From a virus: a stretch of DNA of 28,439 nucleotides. The stretch spans positions 1-28,439 of the IMG/VR virus record IMGVR_UViG_3300044632_001273; one strand, given 5' to 3'. Below are positions 28,186 through 28,439 of this stretch, in pieces. Under the pieces are notes generated by a model that ran no database searches, was not told the origin of the DNA, and saw only the letters and a list, made by a program, of their open reading frames with translations. The position numbers and the translations under genes were made by a program. Positions within the stretch are counted from its first letter, which is position 1. Every line of letters begins with the position of its first letter.

Positions 28186-28439
28186 TTATCTACGACCCCC
28201 AAATAACCAAGAATGTTCCCTATATGTTTCTTTATTAACGTTCATTTGTCCATTTTGATGTATGTTGTGTCCCATACCATCAATACCCATTGCACCTATT
28301 TGGTCAAATGCAGTCCCATATGAATAATGTGATTTGTTAACTTCATAAGTTCTTTCTGACATAGTCCAAGATTCTAACATGGCCTTATTTGCATTTTCAC
28401 TTTTTTGTAACTGATTGAAACAGGTATCCGCAGCATAAA
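28186..28439 (-). CDS. C-terminal end of an unknown protein cut by the right edge
   Basis: The frame is open from the window edge to a stop at 28186, at least 84 codons. An internal ATG at 28380 exists, but the frame continues upstream without a stop (AADTCFNQLQKSENANKAM precedes it), so the gene probably starts outside. The visible tail is Gly/Met/Asn/His-rich (GAMGIDGMGHNIHQNG) and ends SWLFGGRR. In T4 the genes upstream of 20 are 17, 18 and 19 (terminase, sheath, tube); I cannot match the tail to any of these. It could be a small neck or head gene. Confidence 0.55.
   Translation of the reverse strand, partial: YAADTCFNQLQKSENANKAMLESWTMSERTYEVNKSHYSYGTAFDQIGAMGIDGMGHNIHQNGQMNVNKETYREHSWLFGGRR

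Noticed and set aside
28186-28380. Complete 64-residue gene starting at 28380
   Set aside because: The frame stays open to the window edge, so the ATG is probably internal to a longer gene.

Overview
The window is a piece of an AT-rich, tailed, T4-like (myovirus-type) phage genome, and its host is most likely a member of the Bacteroidota. The T4 link rests on a block of morphogenesis genes in T4 order on the minus strand: portal (gp20-like), a core-protein-position gene, prohead protease (gp21-like), acidic scaffold (gp22-like) and major capsid protein (gp23-like), plus a gp55-like late sigma factor on the plus strand. The host inference is mine. The window carries a ribosomal protein bS21 gene whose sequence has Bacteroidota-type features, and I see no Shine-Dalgarno-like sites in front of the genes.

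Layout. 1-2626, minus strand: a collagen-like tail fibre or adhesin gene running off the left edge, preceded by a small unknown gene. 2679-5633, plus strand: five small to medium proteins of unknown role, one with a 47-residue tandem repeat and one with a WYL-like domain. Three of the five share a short 'RIK-x-LM'-like helix with the scaffold protein. 5687-11508, plus strand: a metabolic and modification block with three glycosyltransferases, dUTPase, a PhoH-like ATPase, a HAD-like protein with a damaged active site, and small unknowns. 11508-12209: late sigma factor. 12224-17750: putative baseplate and tail genes, including an OB-fold (gp5-like) protein and a beta-rich, DNRLRE-like protein. 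17766-20218: modular putative virion-internal proteins surrounding a flavodoxin-like oxidoreductase and a pterin-4a-carbinolamine dehydratase. 20219-20955, minus strand: dCMP deaminase and a SAP-like protein. 20984-21013: terminator of the capsid operon. 21034-28131, minus strand: capsid block, interrupted at 25387-25578 by the plus-strand rpsU gene. 28186 to the right edge: the C-terminal end of an unknown protein.

How it fits together. The gp55-like sigma factor would drive late genes. A recurrent sense-strand octamer, TATTTATA or a one-base variant, lies upstream of most first-of-operon virion genes, often only 3-4 nt from the ATG. The gp21-like protease would mature the capsid, and (I/L)-x-E tripeptides of the T4 protease type lie at a plausible MCP cleavage point and directly before conserved modules in several accessory proteins. 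The least ordinary part is 17766-20218, where a redox flavoprotein and a pterin enzyme sit among proteins that look packaged and proteolytically processed; the flavoprotein starts with the helix also found at the scaffold C-terminus. The other notable feature is a phage bS21 gene whose coding end forms one palindromic terminator together with the end of a convergent capsid-block gene.

No stretch longer than about 300 bases lacks a gene. I saw no tRNA, rRNA, CRISPR array, insertion sequence or integrase.
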